DNA of 64,000 nucleotides from Rhabditoides inermis. Lineage: Eukaryota > Nematoda > Chromadorea > Rhabditida > Rhabditidae. This document shows, in pieces, positions 20,565 to 33,228 of the stretch. The notes under the pieces are model-generated. The model made no database searches. It was given only the letters and a program-made list of their open reading frames with translations, and was not told the origin of the DNA. Position numbers and translations under genes: made by a program. The DNA lies in contig CAWZYM010000067.1 in the NCBI GenBank assembly GCA_963966185.1, forward strand, positions 1-64,000. Reading direction: 5' to 3'. Numbering within the stretch: the first letter of the stretch is position 1; the number at the start of each line of letters is the position of its first letter.

Positions 20565-23500
20565 TCACAGTTTCTTCACTGCACTATCATACTTTTCCAG
20601 CCATTTACGACCAGCCTCCGCCGCGCGTCGTTCCAGATTCGTATGACCTGCAATATCTCTCTCTCTCTCCCTTTCTCTCTCTCTCTCCCTTTCTCTCTCT
20701 CTCTCTCCCTTTCGCTCTCTCTCTCTCCTCCACTCACCTATTGCGTACTCGATGAGTACTCTATGCAGGTACATGTACTGTATCTCTGTTTGCACTGCTT
20801 GAGCCCTCGCTTTCCGCAGCTCCGCCACAATCGCTTCGCAGTCGATGTTTCTTCCTCGATTCACTCGTTGCAACGCCAGCTCCAGAGCCATGATTGTTCC
20901 TGTTCTGAAAAAAAAATCCACTCTTGTTGAGAATAATTTGTAGGTGGATAGTGTACCTTCCTATTCCAGCAGAACAGTGCACGACACATGTGCCTTCGAC
21001 CTTGCGCAGTAGAATCAGAGGCATGATCCAGGAAGAAGAAGAGGGAACGCCCCGGTCCGGCCAGCTACGAAGGGCAGTTCAGTAACAAGCAAGCGAGAGG
21101 CAAAGAGAAAGAGAGACAGGTATAGATAGAGACGAACCTCGTCCAGCGATGCAACTCCAACTTTACTGGAGCGCGCTGCTCTGCGGTCAGGTGCTCCGGC
21201 TCTGCAACGGATTCTCCCTCTCTCCAACTCTCTGACTCTCTCTCTCTCTCTTCTTCTCCCTCCCTCTCCCTCCCTCTCTTCACCCTCTCACTTGCTTACT
21301 AACCATATCCTGGCGCGAGCTCGACTCGTATGCGTATAGAGTGGAAGTCTGTGGCCTCCTCTCCCTCGTTGGTCACCACCACATTCCCGCACTTCTTCGA
21401 CTCGCCACTCTTCTCCGGCCAGTACACTGCACACTTCAGCTTCCCGTCTTCGATCGCTCTGCGAGTACATCATTATCACAACTCGACATCTTCAGCTACT
21501 TTGGGTAATTACGACGCTCATGGCTCATGGGCGTATCAATCGTGGTATATAGCATTTGACAGCATTTATCACACTGTCTCTGTAAGAATCGAACACTTTT
21601 CGGGCATGTGGTTACTAGGAGCTATGTCAGCGCACATAAGGGTTATCGAAGGTCCTCTACAAGATGCAAATAGTCGTTTTTGTCAAACGTGCAAATTTGG
21701 CCCATTAAGGGACCACTACCTCAAATCGGTCAGTTTTCGTCAAAACACTTCAAATAAGGACTCGTTCGATTCCTTTCCCAATTTTAAGAACTTTTTCATA
21801 TACTAAACTTTTCGAAAAAATCTGGTTTGAAAAAGTTATGAGCACAAAAATGAAAAATTTGCATATTTTTAATTTTTATGAGTATGTTCCGATCCGAAAA
21901 AACAAAAATGAATTACACCATTAGAAAGAGCGTTTTATTTTTAGTTTGCTTGATTTTTAACACAAAAATCGATTGTACCGTCTTTCGCCATCCAGACGAT
22001 TGAAAGTGGTCCAGACAGCAGAAATGAGGCTGTGTGAACGTTTTCGTGTTATATCAATCCGAAAAAAACAAAAACTAAATACACTATCAGAATCTACGTA
22101 TTTTGTTTTGTAAACGAACACGTTTTCACGAATATCGATTGCACTGTCTTTCACAATCCGGACAGTTGAAAATGATCTGTAAACAATGCACACAGTTCTG
22201 TTCAGTTTACCTGTTGTATCAATCTGAATTAACTAGAATAGATAGTAGTATCAGAATCTACGCATTTTGTTCTTTATACGGAACGCGTAGATTCTCGTGT
22301 TTTCTTGAGAATTGAATTCAACTGTAACTTATTGACGACGTTAATCAATCCTTTTTGACAACTTTCAACTGTCAGGATTGTGAAAGACAGTGCGATCGAT
22401 TTTCGTGAAAACGTGTACATTTACAAAACAAAATACGTAGATTCTGATGGTGTGTTTAGTTTTTGTTTTTTTCGGATTGATATAACATGAAAACGTTCAC
22501 ACAGCCTCATTTCTGCTGTCTGGACCACTTTCAATCGTCTGGATGGCGGAAGACGGTACAATCGATTCTTGTGTTAAAAATCATGCAAACTGAACATTAA
22601 AACGTTCTTTCTAATGGTGTAATTCATTTTTGTTTTTTCGGATCGGAACATACTCATAAAAATTAAAAATATGCAAATTTTTCATTTTTGTGCTCATAAC
22701 TTTTTCAAACCAGATTTTTTCGAAAAGTTTAGTATATGAAAAAGTTCTTAAAATCGGATAAGGAATCGAACGAGTCCTCATTTGAAGTGTTTTGACAAAA
22801 ACTGACCAATTTGAGGTAGTGGTCCCTTAATGGGCCAAATTTGCATATTTGACAAAAACGACTGTTTGAATCTTGTAAAGAACCTTCGATAACCCCAATG
22901 TGCGCTGACATAGCTCCTAGTAACCACCTCGCCCGATTCTTACAGAGACAGTGTGTTATATATTGACAATAGCATTTGATTCAGACGTTCGTAGAACAAA
23001 ACAACAAAACTCGAGGAAATTGGAAACGAGAACCTGCATACATGTGATGATGTGATTCAACTATTTCTTCATGGGTGACTCACTTGCAGAGCATGAGAAT
23101 GGATGAGACGCGTTCTTGAAACACCATTCGCCAGAAGTCGTTGACTGTGGAGTTGATCGGTCCCTACAAGGAGTCATGAGAGAGAAGACAGAGGATGGAA
23201 GTGCGTACCTGCGTGCATATGAACTTGTTGGCTAGATCTGGGTTGCGCACCCAATTCGCATGGATGTAGTCGCCTCCTTCTTCCACATCAAACCACAATC
23301 GAACGCGAGTGTCTTCCCGACACAACACATCTACAAATGACACATGGTTCCCAACATCACGTAACAAGTCTAATATCAGTGCTTACTTACCTGAATACCT
23401 ATTTTTGTGCGGGTGGAGAGCGAAAGCCGGGGTGCCAGAAGTGCGCACAGATGCGTCGAACTGGTATTGGTCAATCCTGAAACATCGGATATGCAATCGA

Positions 23501-23535
<35 letters not shown>

Positions 23536-23880
23536 GAGAGAGAGAGAGAGATAGACGCAGAACACCGTAAGAATGGAAACGGTGGTATGTTTGAAAAAAA
23601 GCGAAACTCACTTCTGATACTCTTTGACGAGATCGGCGTAGGACTTTTTGCACACGTTCTCGACGAATTCCGAGAGGACTCGCAGCGACTGATCCGGCGC
23701 GTCCAACTAAACACATTTGCATACACAAAACATAAGCAATAGGTGATCATAGTTGTTGCGTACTCTACTCACTCTCTCCTGAGGGGCATAGAATGCTTTC
23801 AGCTGATAGAAACAGTCACGTGGGGTGATTGGGGCGACTCGAATGCGACCGCATGAACGACGACGTACCACACCCGCCAT
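20565..23880 (-). CDS. Protein tyrosine phosphatase (classical, non-receptor type)
   Basis: A single-domain classical PTP that should dephosphorylate phosphotyrosine in the cytosol. Ten exons (23773-23880 down to 20565-20647) add up to 356 codons. Domain order: N-terminal MAGVVRRRSCGRIRVAPITP, helical region FVENVCKKSYADLVKEYQ and the pTyr-recognition loop HPHKNRYS. Then DYIHANWVRNPDLANKFICT, GPINSTVNDFWRMVFQE and the WPD loop 'SWPDRGVPSS'. The P-loop VEGTCVVHCSAGIGRTG (Cys nucleophile and Arg intact) and the Q-loop region AQAVQTEIQYMYLHRVLIEY complete the domain. All catalytic elements are present, so it should be active. No transmembrane segment is visible. The organisation resembles the expanded cytosolic PTPs of nematodes, but I cannot name an orthologue. 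Intron 21459-23083 is 1.6 kb and contains a large hairpin element; the others are short. Confidence 0.92.
21570..22955. mobile_element. 1.39-kb giant foldback element in a PTP intron, family F3
   Basis: Arms of about 600 bases, roughly 21570-22171 and 22362-22955, are inverted copies with scattered mismatches. Outer ends read CACACTGTCTCTG / CAGAGACAGTGTG. The spacer of about 190 bases holds partial extra copies of an arm segment (TCAGAATCTACGCATTTTGTT), so the loop itself is repetitive. Numerous blocks such as GTCTGGACCACTTTCAATCG appear in both orientations. No transposase ORF. It lies wholly inside the intron 21459-23083. Confidence 0.85.
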
Positions 23881-24614
23881 TCAACACTGATCGCCCCCCC
23901 CCCCTCTCCCCCTGTTCCGGAGAGAGAGAGGTGCATGAGTGGTCCGTCGAGTGATCGGGGCGTGGAGAGAGCGAGTGAGTGAGAGGGTGAGTGGCTGGTC
24001 AGAGACCGCCGGTGAGACGCCTAATCGAACAACCTGTCGCCATTCACTCAATCAACAACAAAAACGAGAGGAGGAGAGAGACGAATGGTGAACCGGGTGG
24101 CGGGTACACAGCACATGTGAGATAGGGCTGCTACGTAAAAATGTACTTCAAGCATCTCGCACGGACCAATCAGATTTTGTCCGGATAGAATGAGTGTATG
24201 GGGCAGAACAAGATAAGCTCACGGAATTCCTAGATTCAAATTGCGTACATGCACATTATAAGTGTGTGATTTGTGAATGTATGAGGAATGTGATGGGTTG
24301 ACCTGAAGGGGCGGCTGTGGTCGGAGGACGTCCTGAACACTGCCCCACAGGGCGCGAGCAGCAGCCGACAACGAAGACACTTTCTACAACACACATTCCC
24401 AAGTGAACATCATCACAATCACACATTTCATAACGAGAACCAATCGACAAAGCAGTAGTTCACATAGAAGAAAACAACGAACTGCGATGTACGTTGCGAA
24501 ATGAAATACGTTGTATTAACCACATGAATCGGGAGCGTTAAGCAGCAAATGTGATGTGGGGATGAGTGCAATACTGCAATATGCGGAATCGAAGCTCAGT
24601 TGAGAGGGCGCCGC

Positions 24615-24671
<57 letters not shown>

Positions 24672-25172
24672 CATGGAGAAGGGAAGGATGGAAACATTTG
24701 TCATTGAGGGGATAATGCGACAGAGGCGGCATATAAGCGAGGGATGAGTGAGAGAGATGCATGTGATACAATTTGCAGCACGGTCACTAATAAACAACAG
24801 CTGACGAGCGGGGGTGGAAGAATGGGCGAGTCGACAGCCTGCCATAATCTATTCGAATCGATGTGCCCGTCGTATCAGACTGCTATCATGGCTCGAATCG
24901 TGAGTCAGTCAGCCCCTCGGAAGCCAAGGTGTGCAAACATCAAATACACAAGGCTCATTTGCGCGCGCGAAAGAAACGCGCCCGCACCCGAACTGCGTCA
25001 ACAAACACGCACACATATAATCGGGCACAATCGGAAGGAGTACATGGAGAAACTGAGAGAAAGAGGAGCAGTGGCAGCAAACATTGTTGTGTTGTGTCAG
25101 TGTGGTGGCAGACGAATGCGCAGTGAGAGAGAGAGATCGATACGCCGGTGCACACGTGAGAGAGAGGGTGGG

Positions 25173-25208
<36 letters not shown>

Positions 25209-25439
25209 AAAGGGGTGAGAGAGAGAGAGAGAGGAAGGCGAGTAGGAGTGCAGTTGCAGTAATACCAGTTGCCACTTGCTCACTGCCCACAGGCAACTAT
25301 TAACACGGTTCCAGTTTCTCTACTCTACTTCTATCACCACTCACTTTCACTACACAATGACGACAACTGACTGAATCGAATTATATTTGATGTTCAAACA
25401 TACTTTATATACACACAATATACAATACAATATACATTT
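23881..25439. other. Intergenic region with GA microsatellites
   Basis: Between the PTP promoter side and the 3' end of the LGC-37-like gene. It holds (GA)n runs at 24620-24669 and 25162-25198 and a G9 run near 25199-25208. Open frames here derive from these repeats. Confidence 0.5.
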
Positions 25440-26315
25440 TCAGAACTCTCCGGGCGGCACAGTCCGACTGTTGTCGTGCCCCGCTATCTTCTCTAGAATC
25501 ACATTGATTTCATCCGGAATCCAGTACAGAAACGCGAGCCAGTAGAGCACATTGAAGAATATGTAGAAGGTGGGGAAGACGATCTGAAATGTACCGTTTC
25601 TTTTTGAAACCATTTTACCATACTAATCATTTGAAACTAAAAGAAATACAGTAACGACGTGAATATGCTAACCGATCACGCGCTTTGCAATTGTTGCTGC
25701 TTGATACGACGATACGAGAAGACATTCTCTCTTCCTCTCACTCAACCACCCCTTGCGACTATACCTTGCTGGCGTTGTCGATTCTGTTCACGTATTTCGC
25801 AGGATCTCGCATCCGCAGCTTCTTTTTCGCCTTTGCTGCTTTCACAGCCATCCGATAGAAGACTGGAAGAAGGGAGTTGAGGGGATGACAATCTACTCTC
25901 ACTATGTTACTCTCGCTATTCGCGTGCACTCGAAGGGGTTAGGTGGTGTTACTGGGTGGACAGAGAGGCAAGCGTGGTATGGTTAGGCGAGTGGCGGACA
26001 GGGAGTGCACTGTGGGTGAGTGGACCACTGTACCGCTAAGGACGCTACCATCCCCTGCGCTACCGAGGCGAGGCGCACCCGCCAGAGGAACTGCTGAAAC
26101 CTTCCGCCTGAGAGAGTAGCGGAAGAGAGAGAGGGGGGGGGGAGGTTACCGGAGGTGGTCTCCTTATCCCGTGTGAACAGTCTTTTGTACCACGGCTTTC
26201 TCTTTGGCACTTCAACATTGGCGAGTTGGACCTCGGGTGCCGATTGACGGCACGCGCCCATCAGACCCGCCGAGAAGAGCTTCTCCATCTGAAAACGAGT
26301 CATTCCCCCCCCCCT

Positions 26316-26382
<67 letters not shown>

Positions 26383-26877
26383 TCTCTCTTTCCACTCACC
26401 GGGTTCTCTAACCCCTTCAATTCGTGCACTTTCTTCCGTATGTAGTACACGTGGGCATAGTTTATGATTGCATATTCCACCATTGCCATGAACACGAAAC
26501 CGAAACAAGACCTGAACACACTTGAACATATAGAACATATCACGAAGACTCACAATATGTAAATATCGAGTGCAGTCGAGTGGGATACCTTCGGAAGGTC
26601 GGTGCGGAGACCGAATCCGAGAGTAGACATGGAGAGAACGGTCATGATGCCTGAATAAGAGATAGAGAGTGAGTGAGAGAGAGAGAGAGGGAGGGGAGAG
26701 AGAGACGCACCTAGGGCCACCCTAGCCGGACTAGCTTCCTTGTTGATCCAGAATGATACCCAGCTCATGACCACAAGAAGAGTGCACGGAGTGTATATCT
26801 GTAGAATGTAGAAACCCTGCTGCCTTTGCAGCTTGAAGTAGACTTTCAGCACCGAAACTGCTGAAAAGAGAGGAGTC

Positions 26878-26920
<43 letters not shown>

Positions 26921-28659
26921 AGACGCACACTTGTCCGGGTATCTGTAGTCTGTGACGTTGGCCCTGTTCTTGATGACGTCTAGGAGCTGATATTGCGACA
27001 GCATGTTCCCCATTTTCTCGTCCAGCTTCACATCTTTCCACTCGTACACCACATCAGTGGAGAAGTAACCGAGCGACCCAATCTCAATAGGACAGGCCTG
27101 AAAGACTGCAGTTCTCCTCCTGCTCCTGCTCCCCCTGCTCCTTCTCCTGCTCCTGCTCCCCCTGCTCCTTCTCCTGCTCCTGCTCCCTCTGCTCCTTCTC
27201 CTGCTCCTCCTCTCTCTCACCTGCGAATCCATAGGGAACTTCCGCAGGAACATATCGCATCTGGCCTTTAGAGTGAGCCTGCAATTCCTCCCTCCTCACT
27301 CACTCCACCCAATTCCTCTCATCCACTGTTTATGGTTTATGGCTCTCGCCATGCCAATGCATGCCTGATGTCCTCTCCTCTCTCACACTACACAATGCAT
27401 TCCCATTCGCATCTCTCTCCCTATCATCAACTTATCAGATAGAAGCTTATACCACGCACCTCTGTGATACGACCACTTGGCCATCGTTTCGTACTCGGAA
27501 AAGCATGTTTGGCACAGTGAGGGTATGCAGATAGGAACTGCGTCCATTCCTGGAAAAGGGGAATTCGTGGAAGAAGATAAAGAAAGATAAAGAGAATATG
27601 TGTACCGTATGTAGGTGTCGGGTTTCCATATCTCTTGTAGCATCTTGGAGGCGAGAGGGATCTCTTTGCGATTGTCGGTGGGAGTGAACGCCAACCGCCT
27701 ATCCAACCACTTCTGCCGGAAGTAACAGTCCAATGAGAATTCCTCAAAACAACACACCTCTTCTCGCCACTGAGATATGTACACCTAATTATGGACACAC
27801 ACACACACACACTTGTTTGTTTGTGGCTGCCTGGTCTGCAGGAAAACAGACCATTCCTTATAAAGGCGTGATTAGTTAATTATCCATGGCTTTGCCTCTT
27901 TATTAGAAAAAAACAAACACGCGAGATCTCTCTTTCTCTTTTTGTATGTCGTCGTAGCGAGATTGACTATTGAGAGACGGAGAGAGGAGAGAGGGGTATA
28001 GAGAATCTCTTTCCTTCTCTCTCCCTCTTCCTCTCTACTTCTCTCTCTCTCTCTCTCTCTCTCTCTTATCTACATTTCCTCTCTTCTCTCTCCCCTTTCT
28101 CACCATGTCTTGTTCGGAGATAGGTCCCATGCTCCGCACTAGAATGTCCACTTCTACCTTCAGAGCTTCCTTCGGATCTAAAAAAACACATGTGAGGTCT
28201 TCGAGATTCGAATTCGTTTCTAACCCAATCACACCCCGTGTCTATAATGTCGACGACGCTCCCCAACCTCCGACCAAACAAAAAAAGAGAGGCAGAGAGG
28301 CAGAGAGAGGGGAGAGAGAGAGAGTGAGAGTGAGAGAGAGAGAGAAGTGACAAAGAGACTGCTCACGCGCGCACCGGGATTCAGAGGACGGAAATTCTTG
28401 TCCTGATTCAGTAGAATTGTGTTGAGTACCTGAAACTGTCGGTTTTAATAAACATCTATAATGAATGACTTGCCTTGGTGACGTTGTGAATGAGATCCTT
28501 GTGAGAGGAGGCTCTCTGGTGTCGTGTCCATTGGTCGGACACATTGAGGGCGGGGAAAGCCGCCATCGAGAAGGCGCGTTCAAAGGAGCGAGCGCCGACA
28601 TCGACTCGGAGAGAGTGGAGCAGTGGGAGGAGAAGGAGCAGGAGAAGGAGAAGGGACAT
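25440..28659 (-). CDS. Cys-loop ligand-gated chloride channel subunit, GRD/LGC-37-like (GABA-A receptor type)
   Basis: Subunit of a pentameric anion channel of the GABA-A receptor class. Thirteen exons total 503 codons. Signal peptide [20 protein letters not shown]. The ligand domain includes NFRPLNPDPKEALKVEVDIL, then EFSLDCYFRQKWLDRRLAF and WKPDTYI. The Cys-loop CDMFLRKFPMDSQAC has the canonical 13 residues between cysteines. M1 is around ILQIYTPCTLLVVMSWVSFW. The SPARVALG border of M2 carries the PAR motif of anion-selective channels. M2-M3 contains LRTDLPKVSHSTALDIYI, like insect GRD. The cytoplasmic loop is basic, and M4 is around IVFPTFYIFFNVLYWLAFLY. The exon 1 donor is GC (CACCAAG|GCAAGT). 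Transcribed away from the GAB-1-like gene 1.1 kb upstream. The GRD/LGC-37 placement rests on M2-M3 residues and gene context; the channel call is certain. Confidence 0.93.
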
Positions 28660-28771
28660 GGCACGCGTACACTGAATGGAGTAATGGAGATTGGGGTGGA
28701 GTGTTTCGGGGGACAGATGTGACGGCTCCATCCACTCCACGAGCCTCCTCACACCTCAAGAGAGGAGAGAG

Positions 28772-28809
<38 letters not shown>

Positions 28810-29746
28810 AGGAACGCGGTAGAATGAAAGAAGCGCTCAATTTGTCACCGAATATCAGACAGACTGCGAATGGAAATAGACATAGACACTCGGGTTGTAG
28901 AGGAGAGAAGTCGAGAAGGCGAGTGAGTGATAGAAGAGATGAAAGGAGTGATAGTAGTAGAAGTAGTAGTGGCTATCAGTGATGAAGTAAAATAGGGGAG
29001 GAGCAGTTTCCTTCTCCTTCTCCTTCTCCTTCTCCTTCTCTCGCTTCTGCCCGTAATGGGATAAACGAGGGCGGAATGGGCATTGTGGAGAGAGTGAGTT
29101 GAGACAAGGCGAGTCGCCTCGAATCCAGCTAATCACGCAGCGACTCGCCCATATCACCTATTGAATGCGGGATGGTGTGTCGCGAGCTTTGACACATCAC
29201 ACCAGGGACTTCTCTCTCTCTCTCTCTCTCTCTCCCTCCTCCCCCTCTAGAAGACCACTTGCATATTTCATCTAGCCATTCCTGCAACGACCGTCCGCGA
29301 AGAGAAAAAGAGAGAGAGAGGGACGAGCTCTCTGTTCTTTCCTCCTCTGCCTCTCACTCTCTCATTCTCTCTCTGCTCCTCCCCTTCTCCTCCTCCTCCT
29401 CCTCCTCCTCCTCCTCCTCCACCTCCTGCTCCTTTCATTGCCTCACACATGTTACATTGATGACATTCCTCCTATGCTCGTAAACTGGGTCGTCACACAC
29501 GCGCGCTCTCTTCTTCTTCTGGTGCTGTATGCATTGCGATGTGTATGTGCGTATCTTCATATATGCCTTCTGGTCTCTCTCCTCTGGAGCTCCGTCAGCC
29601 ACGCCCCCTCTCCCTCCTATCCCACCCCTCCTTCTTCTCTGTCTGCCACTCATATATTGATTCAACCATCACGCCAGTTCACTGAATTACGACGCTGATA
29701 TGACGTGATTGTCGTAGTGACGTCATCTGTTTCAGATGCTGTGGTG
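28660..29746. promoter_or_regulatory. Shared divergent promoter region of two GABA-receptor-type genes
   Basis: The 1.1 kb between the two start codons. Contains GA runs at 28768-28812, (CTT)n-like repeats at 29010-29041, a CT run at 29212-29233 and (CTC)n at 29386-29420. No individual factor site is claimed. The head-to-head layout implies shared regulatory DNA. Confidence 0.5.
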
Positions 29747-31594
29747 ATGTGTGGTGTGGGAGTGCGCGCGGTGGTGCGCCCACTATTCTTCATCTCCTTC
29801 TCCTCCCTGCTCACTGTCATTGCACTTTCATCCAAGTTAGTTTGTACTTGAGTTGTCAGCACTGCGTTCACCTTTTCCTGATGATTGAATGTGTTTCCAG
29901 TCCGCAGTCTCTGGCCACCACTCCAATGGCTTTCGAGCAACCGAGGCCTGCGATGTCCTATCAGAACGCCTCGAATCTCTTGTCGAACCTCCTATCCGAC
30001 TATGACATCCGACTGCGTCCGGGATTCGGAGGTTGGAGTTGCCTCATTTGCATATTGTGATTGTTGTACGCGTTGTGGTTGGCTGGGAAGGGGTGAGAAG
30101 GGGTGTATCGGTGTTCCTAGTCTCTGGGGAGCCGGCTGTCAAAACGGATGTCATCGCGAGAAAGGCCAGAAAGGCAATGGCAGGACGAGATATGCCTCTA
30201 GCCATTATCTACCCCGGATCGATGTCACAACACAACACACAACAGCCTGCTCCGCAATCGTTCCCACCTTATTCAAGAACTCAACACATTTGGTTGTATT
30301 AACATCTCATAAATCAAACAAAGTAAGCTGCAGTTGTCAACTGTGCAATGTGCAAAGCTTAGTGGAACGAGGGATGTTGCGGGGCGGTACTGATTGGTCG
30401 TCGTCCCTAGAGGGCCATACACAACAAAGACTATTCAATCGGAGGGAGGCTGCTATTACGCGGCTCGAGAGGGCACTATCAATTTGCGCCCGTCTCTCCC
30501 CTCCTTCCCCTCCTTCCTTCCCTCCAGCTCCCTACGAACGCGCCAAATACAATCACTTGAAGCCACTAGAAACGTGAAGCGGCGACGTCAGCATATTGAG
30601 GAGTTGAAGGTTGAAGGCATCGAGCGGGTGTTGAGTTGACGTGATTGCAGGCGACGCCCTTCTGTTGACTATGGACATCATCATAGCGTCGTTCGATGCT
30701 ATATCAGAAGTGGACATGGTGGGAAGACGCGACGACAACACAAAACACACGACAATGCAACACAACTTCAGGACTACACAGTCACCATGTATCTGCATCA
30801 GTACTGGACGGATGAGAGGCTGTCGTGGACGGAAGAAGTGCAGATAGACGACATGACTCTCTCCGGAGACTTCTCAGCGTAAGACGATTATCATGTTTGG
30901 TTGATTGGACGAGTGTGTTGTTGATGCGTTTCTATTCCAGGCACATCTGGGTTCCGGACACTTTCTTGGCAAACGACAAGCACTCGTATCTGCACGATGT
31001 GACGGAGAGGAACAAGATGTTGCGGATCACTCGGGATGGCCGAGTGGCATATGGAATGAGGTGAGTGCTCTTGACAACACTAGCATTTGCGTTCACAAGG
31101 AGGAACCCTCAATTCTTCAACATGTCTCCGTTGTGGTCTAGTGGTTAGGATTTACGGCTCTCACCCGAATGGATCTTTACTCATTTGCCGCCTCATCATA
31201 GATAGATGTTTGTATAAATTTTTTACAATGTTTTATAACACTTTTACACAGATTCACATCAACGCTCGCCTGCTCGATGGACCTTCGCAACTTTCCCCTC
31301 GACGCGCAAAACTGCACTGTGGAGATCGAGTCATGTAAGCTATTTCTTTCACAGTTCACAAACCATCGTTGTATTTCTATCATGATATCACGAGCAATGA
31401 TGTTTATACAATTATGTTTACAATTAATGATGAGATGTGGATGTGTTGCAGACGGGTACACTACATCGGAAGTGCTTATGAAGTGGAATGAGCCACTGGC
31501 AGTACACGGAGTGGAACAATCCGATGTACCACAATTCGAGATCCTCGGATACCAAACAGAAGACTCCATAGTCAGCACGGCTACTGGTGAGAGA

Positions 31595-31651
<57 letters not shown>

Positions 31652-31865
31652 GGCCTCGGAATGATGTTTGGATGTGTACTGGGAAGTGTTGACATGTTCA
31701 CTGCAGGCTCCTACCAACGGCTCTCCCTCGTCTTCCAACTCAAAAGAAACGTCGGCTACTTCATATTCCAGACCTACCTTCCCTGTATTCTCATAGTCAT
31801 GCTGTCATGGGTATCGTTTTGGATAAACCACGAAGCAACCAGTGCCCGCGTAGCACTTGGTGAGT

Positions 31866-31918
<53 letters not shown>

Positions 31919-32491
31919 ATGAGATGCCTTGCAGGTATAACCACTGTGCTCACAATGACAACGATCTCGACTGGAGTGCGACAGTCTCTGCCACGTATCA
32001 GCTACGTCAAGAGTATCGATATTTACCTGGTCTGTCCCTCTCCTCTTTCCCTCTCTCTCTCTCACCCCCCCCCCTCTCTCCCCCCCTCTCTCTCTCTCCC
32101 CTCTCTCTCTCCTCTCCCCCTCTCATCCCTCTCCTTCCAGGTGATGTGTTTCGTGTTCGTATTCGCAGCCCTCCTGGAATACGCTGCTGTCAACTACTCG
32201 TATTGGGGTCGGAAGCAGCGTCGCGGGAGTGCGATGAGGGGAGGGGAGGACTGGCCGAGGGCTGTCTCCAACGGAGACACGCGCACCGAAGACACCGAGG
32301 GTGGGCGGAGCCAGAGGGGGCGGGGCTTATCGCAGACTTGCAGGGGCGGTGAACCCGCGTGACTTCGGCGTGCCAAAATCATTTATCGACGAGATTTCTG
32401 ACAGGCGATTGAAGTCAGTCGACGTTGATGCACCGCGACCGAGTAGCAGCGAGAACTCGAGTAAACCGGTGAGGAGAGAGAGAGGGGGGAG

Positions 32492-32546
<55 letters not shown>

Positions 32547-33228
32547 AAGAGAGCAGAGCAGAGAGGGAGAGGAGGGAGGAAAGACACGTTGTTCTCTTCG
32601 TGTGCACTTGATTGCGATGTGATTGCTGTCTCTAGTCGTCTCTTGCGGTGCGGAAGCGTCCTTCGTCTCCCCTTCCTTCCCTCTATCCAGAGAGTGCGTC
32701 CGCTGTCGAACAACAAGACGACGAGACGCCCGACTACCCACGCATACATGCCGGACAACTGCGAATCCGCAACAGCAGTGGCGGCGTCTCCAGGTGGGCG
32801 GGGCTAGATCGGGCGGGGCCACGGGCACACTTGCAGGCTTCGGCATCGCATGAGTCTCGCCAAAGCCAACTCGCTCAAGCATTCCATCTACAAAATCTCC
32901 AAGCGCGCCAAGTGAGCATCTCTGTCTACCAACACCCCCCCCCCCCTCCAACTGTTCTTTCAGGAGTGCTATTCCGAAATTCCGCGTGCGAGATGTGAAT
33001 GTGATCGATCGATATTCTCGCATCATCTTCCCAATGTGTTTTATTATTTTCAAGTAAGTATCTCTTCTACAGTGGTGAGCGATCGAACAGTGTGACTAAT
33101 TTCGACCACATGGAGACGAAATGGAAAATAATCCCTCACTCGTGTTCCTGTTGAGTTATAGTTTTAGCGGAATCGAGATGCCCTATACCCTATATTCAAC
33201 TGCATACTTTTATCCAGTTAAAAAGTAA
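29747..33228 (+). CDS. gab-1: GABA-A receptor beta-type subunit, GAB-1/LCCH3-like
   Basis: Beta-class GABA-gated chloride channel subunit. The fifteen-exon model totals 552 codons. The signal peptide is around [20 protein letters not shown]. The ligand domain has [34 protein letters not shown] and [20 protein letters not shown]. The Cys-loop [15 protein letters not shown] has the usual 13-residue spacing. Strongly beta-like pore: [60 protein letters not shown] and [20 protein letters not shown]. At the M2 border the usual PAR is SAR here, as in insect and nematode beta subunits. The long loop contains a basic segment, and M4 begins [14 protein letters not shown]. The last exon (33162-33228) is uncertain: AAAAG|GTAAG-like sequence at the proposed stop could be another donor. 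Introns carry GA/CT arrays and a tRNA-Glu fragment. Confidence 0.93.
31127..31168 (+). repeat. 5' half of a tRNA-Glu(CTC) embedded in an intron
   Basis: TCCGTTGTGGTCTAGTGGTT, then AGGATTTACGGCTCTCACCC, matches the acceptor 5' strand, D arm and anticodon arm (CTC) of tRNA-Glu, including a good pol III A box. The sequence then departs, with no variable loop, T arm, B box or acceptor 3' strand. It is a truncated tRNA copy, not a functional tRNA gene. It lies in intron 5 of the GAB-1-like gene. Confidence 0.75.

Noticed and set aside
26040..26125. Additional exon in the LGC-37-like gene (GRFQQFLWRVRLASVAQ)
   Set aside because: Joining the exons on either side directly keeps the frame and matches the family; this piece does not.
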